Shown: positions 15,675 through 17,191 of the stretch, piece by piece | Layout: each line of letters begins with the position of its first letter | Position numbering within the stretch: the stretch's first letter is position 1 | Assembly (NCBI GenBank): GCA_011043895.1 | Contig: DRBZ01000059.1 | Coordinates: 1-17,191 of the forward strand | Direction: 5' to 3' | Source: Candidatus Cloacimonadota bacterium | Lineage (GTDB): Bacteria > Cloacimonadota > Cloacimonadia > JGIOTU-2 | Length of the DNA: 17,191 nucleotides | Position numbers and translations under genes: made by a program | The notes under the pieces: model-generated | What the model was told of the DNA's origin: nothing | The model's input: only the letters and a program-made list of their open reading frames with translations | Database searches by the model: none

Positions 15675-16327
15675 GAGAGTGTGATCTTCCTGTCTGCAAT
15701 ATCATCAAAGTACGATTTGGTCGTTGCAATAATGAATAGTTTTTCATTTCTGTATGCTAAAATGCATTTTTTTACCTGTTCAACAGATGCAAATGAAAGA
15801 CCATCATCGGGTTCATCGAGGAGTAGTATTTTTGGTGAAAGTGTCATTATTGATGCAATGCACACGAGCTTTTTCTGCCCATAAGAAAGCGTTGCAATAT
15901 CGTTGTATAAGAGATGATCTATTTTAAGGAGTTCAGTTACATATTTGATGCGATCCTCAATTTCATGCCTTGATATCTTCAAATTCTCAGGGCCAAAAGC
16001 GAGTTCGTATATAACCTTTGGAAAACTCAATTGATAATCCGGTTCCTGAAAGGTCATGCTTATGAAAGGAGAACTTTGTGCAAGCGTTAGATCGCTTATT
16101 TCAACATCATTAATATGAATTTTTCCACGTACTTCTGCTTTAATCTCTTTTGGAATAATACCGCATAGTAAAGAAAGCAGCGTTGTCTTACCACTTCCAT
16201 TCACTCCTTTTATCAGAATGATCTCACCAACTTTGGTGTCAATCGAGACATCTTTCAATAACCATTCTTTTTGCGATGGAAATTTGCAGAAAAGATGCGA
16301 TGTTTTGAGAAGATAGTCGTCATTCAT
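15671..16327 (-). CDS. ECF transporter ATP-binding subunit (first ATPase)
   Basis: The protein is a 218-residue ABC ATPase. Walker A is GVNGSGKT (41-48), and the Q-loop MTFQEPDYQLSF (91-102) has the FQxPxxQ form typical of EcfA. The signature is LSYGQ (147-151), and Walker B is ILLLDEPDDGL with D171 and E172. The H-loop reads IIATTKSY, so T203 stands where histidine is expected, while the following DIADR (209-213) is normal. The start overlaps the S-component gene by eight bases, and the end overlaps the second ATPase by four. Confidence 0.92.
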   Translation of the reverse strand: MNDDYLLKTSHLFCKFPSQKEWLLKDVSIDTKVGEIILIKGVNGSGKTTLLSLLCGIIPKEIKAEVRGKIHINDVEISDLTLAQSSPFISMTFQEPDYQLSFPKVIYELAFGPENLKISRHEIEDRIKYVTELLKIDHLLYNDIATLSYGQKKLVCIASIMTLSPKILLLDEPDDGLSFASVEQVKKCILAYRNEKLFIIATTKSYFDDIADRKITLS

Positions 16328-16862
16328 AAACTAATCCGAATTGAGCCAGACGTCTATAGATCACGAATGAAAGAAAACCACCTGGAACTGCAGAAAGTAC
16401 ACTGAGTCCTAATGAAATGAGAAGCGGAATGAATGGAAGTTGCCAGATGAGAAGTGATACGATTATCGTACCTGTGATATTTGCTATGATACACACAAGA
16501 ATATGTGATATTGCTTTTGAATAATTCTTCATAAAAAATGCAGTCATATCTGCTGCGAATCCCGGTAGCGTGAATGTGATAAGCGAGAGTGCACCATGAG
16601 GTCCAGCATTTCCAAGGGCAAGCATGACAAATCCCTGGATCAGCCCTACCAGAGTTCCTGTCCATGGTTTCCTTACCGATGCGATTGCCAGAACGATCCA
16701 CATCATGTACAAGCCACCGAATAGAGAACCACCTGTGATCATCAACATACGGGTAAGCATTATGGCAATGGGGGTGATGAGCGGTTTGATCGCCAGACCC
16801 AATGCGCTGAAGATCGCAATGTAGAGTAAGTCCTGTGTAGAGAATTTTCTTAGAAATTTCAT
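16320..16862 (-). CDS. ECF transporter substrate-binding S component
   Basis: This is a 180-residue, very hydrophobic protein with about six membrane segments. It is preceded by FSTQDLLYIAIFSALGLAIKPL, the usual start of S components. It binds the imported vitamin or micronutrient in the membrane and docks on EcfT. I do not recognise the specificity: it lacks CbiM-like metal ligands, and no riboswitch is recognisable upstream to point to thiamine, cobalamin or another ligand. It is the first gene of an S-A-A-T operon, with its own promoter upstream. A Shine-Dalgarno is not obvious. Confidence 0.85.
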   Translation of the reverse strand: MKFLRKFSTQDLLYIAIFSALGLAIKPLITPIAIMLTRMLMITGGSLFGGLYMMWIVLAIASVRKPWTGTLVGLIQGFVMLALGNAGPHGALSLITFTLPGFAADMTAFFMKNYSKAISHILVCIIANITGTIIVSLLIWQLPFIPLLISLGLSVLSAVPGGFLSFVIYRRLAQFGLVYE

Positions 16863-16893
16863 GTGTAGCTACTTTTATATTTTTAGAATGCTC

Positions 16894-16923
16894 TGTATAG
16901 ATTTTTTATGAATTGTATGTCAA
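16894..16923 (-). promoter_or_regulatory. Candidate sigma-70-type promoter for the ECF operon
   Basis: On the minus strand a perfect TTGACA (16918-16923) is followed after 18 bases by TATACA (16894-16899). Initiation would fall near 16887, giving a leader of about 25 bases before the S-component ATG. Such a short leader leaves no room for a riboswitch. Confidence 0.55.
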
Positions 16924-17064
16924 GCGAGTTGATTGAAATGTAAAATAGAAAATTTAAAATGAAAAATGAAAAATATAATAGAAAGTTCTCTTGTTGCCAG
17001 AGCTATTAGGGATCACTGCATAATGGTTAGAGATTTCATGGAATAGTTCGTTGTATTTTTTATA
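16924..17064. other. AT-rich non-coding spacer
   Basis: This stretch between the ECF promoter and the structured repeat holds short A/T-rich iterations (AAAATGAAAAATGAAAAAT near 16956-16974). I see no gene or clear signal. A 75-codon minus-strand frame crosses it and the hairpins, but it looks spurious. Confidence 0.4.
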
Positions 17065-17178
17065 GTTCAACGGTTTCGGTATATGCGAAGTTGCGGAGCG
17101 AAGCAACGCAATTTGGGTGAGCGTAGCGACCCGCATACACCGTGTTATATGACCCGAAGGGCAAAGTTGCGAAGCAAC
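17065..17178 (+). repeat. Cluster of nested GC-rich hairpins, attC-like in part
   Basis: An outer stem pairs CGGTATATGCG (17077-17087) with CGCATACACCG (17132-17142), 10 of 11 positions. It encloses two hairpins: GTTGC/GCAAC (17090-17094 and 17103-17107) and GGGT/ACCC (17115-17118 and 17129-17132). The whole is bounded by GTTCAAC (17065-17071, fits RYYYAAC) and GTTATAT (17144-17150, six of seven to GTTRRRY), as in integron attC sites. Two further hairpins follow: CCC-GAA-GGG (17153-17161) and GTTGC-GAA-GCAAC (17166-17178). No integrase or cassette gene is visible, so a REP-like repeat is equally possible. Confidence 0.5.
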
Positions 17179-17191
17179 CACAGAGTTCCGA

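Noticed and set aside
17077..17142. A tRNA-like cloverleaf at the right edge
   Set aside because: There are two inner hairpins rather than three, no T-loop GTTCRA in the right place, no anticodon-stem geometry and no acceptor end.
16954..17181. A 75-codon minus-strand ORF over the right-end hairpins
   Set aside because: It is translated straight through palindromic repeats and AT-rich spacer, has no ribosome site and resembles no protein I know.

Overview
The window is AT-rich bacterial chromosome. Housekeeping operons are interspersed with damaged genes for secreted proteins and with short repeats. The organism is probably from the Fibrobacterota-Chlorobiota-Bacteroidota (FCB) side of the tree, perhaps Cloacimonadota. 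The support is two remnants carrying FlgD-like / type IX-style C-terminal sorting domains (PNPFN and VPNPVN motifs), and a short TrmD with the CGHYK-type motif I know from Bacteroidota. This placement is inference; no rRNA gene is present.

Layout. (1) 1-777, minus: the 3' part of a right-handed beta-helix secreted protein, open at the window edge and broken at its 5' end. (2) 1022-8288, minus: a seven-gene run transcribed trkH, trkA, a membrane HAMP/PAS protein, rluD, an M24 aminopeptidase (pepP-like), coaD and an M16 protease. Gaps are small or genes overlap, and a consensus-like promoter lies directly before trkH. (3) 8385-11197, minus: the classic ribosomal/tRNA-methylation operon rpsP-khpA-rimM-trmD-(second SPOUT methyltransferase)-rplS. 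(4) 11356-11814, plus: a divergent trmO-like gene, with two inverted repeats in the shared upstream region. (5) 11815-13503: an accessory stretch with a 29-bp tandem repeat, a frameshifted secreted-protein gene, a 122-bp inverted-repeat element flanked by near-identical direct repeats, and a pair of strong hairpins. (6) 13504-16862, minus: an ECF-type vitamin/micronutrient importer (S component, two ATPases, EcfT) followed by a HAD phosphatase. (7) 16863-17191: a promoter for the ECF operon, then a GC-rich cluster of nested hairpins resembling a mobile repeat or an integron attC-like site.

How the genes work together. TrkH and TrkA form a potassium uptake channel with its nucleotide-gated ring, and the PAS protein may sense a signal linked to it. 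RimM, TrmD, KhpA, S16, L19, RluD, TrmO and the second SPOUT enzyme all serve ribosome or tRNA maturation. The ECF module imports an unidentified small molecule. The most unusual points are the loss of the H-loop histidine in both ECF ATPases, the kinase-less sensor in the Trk operon, the repeat element that re-creates the end of the gene it sits behind, and the structured repeat at the right edge.
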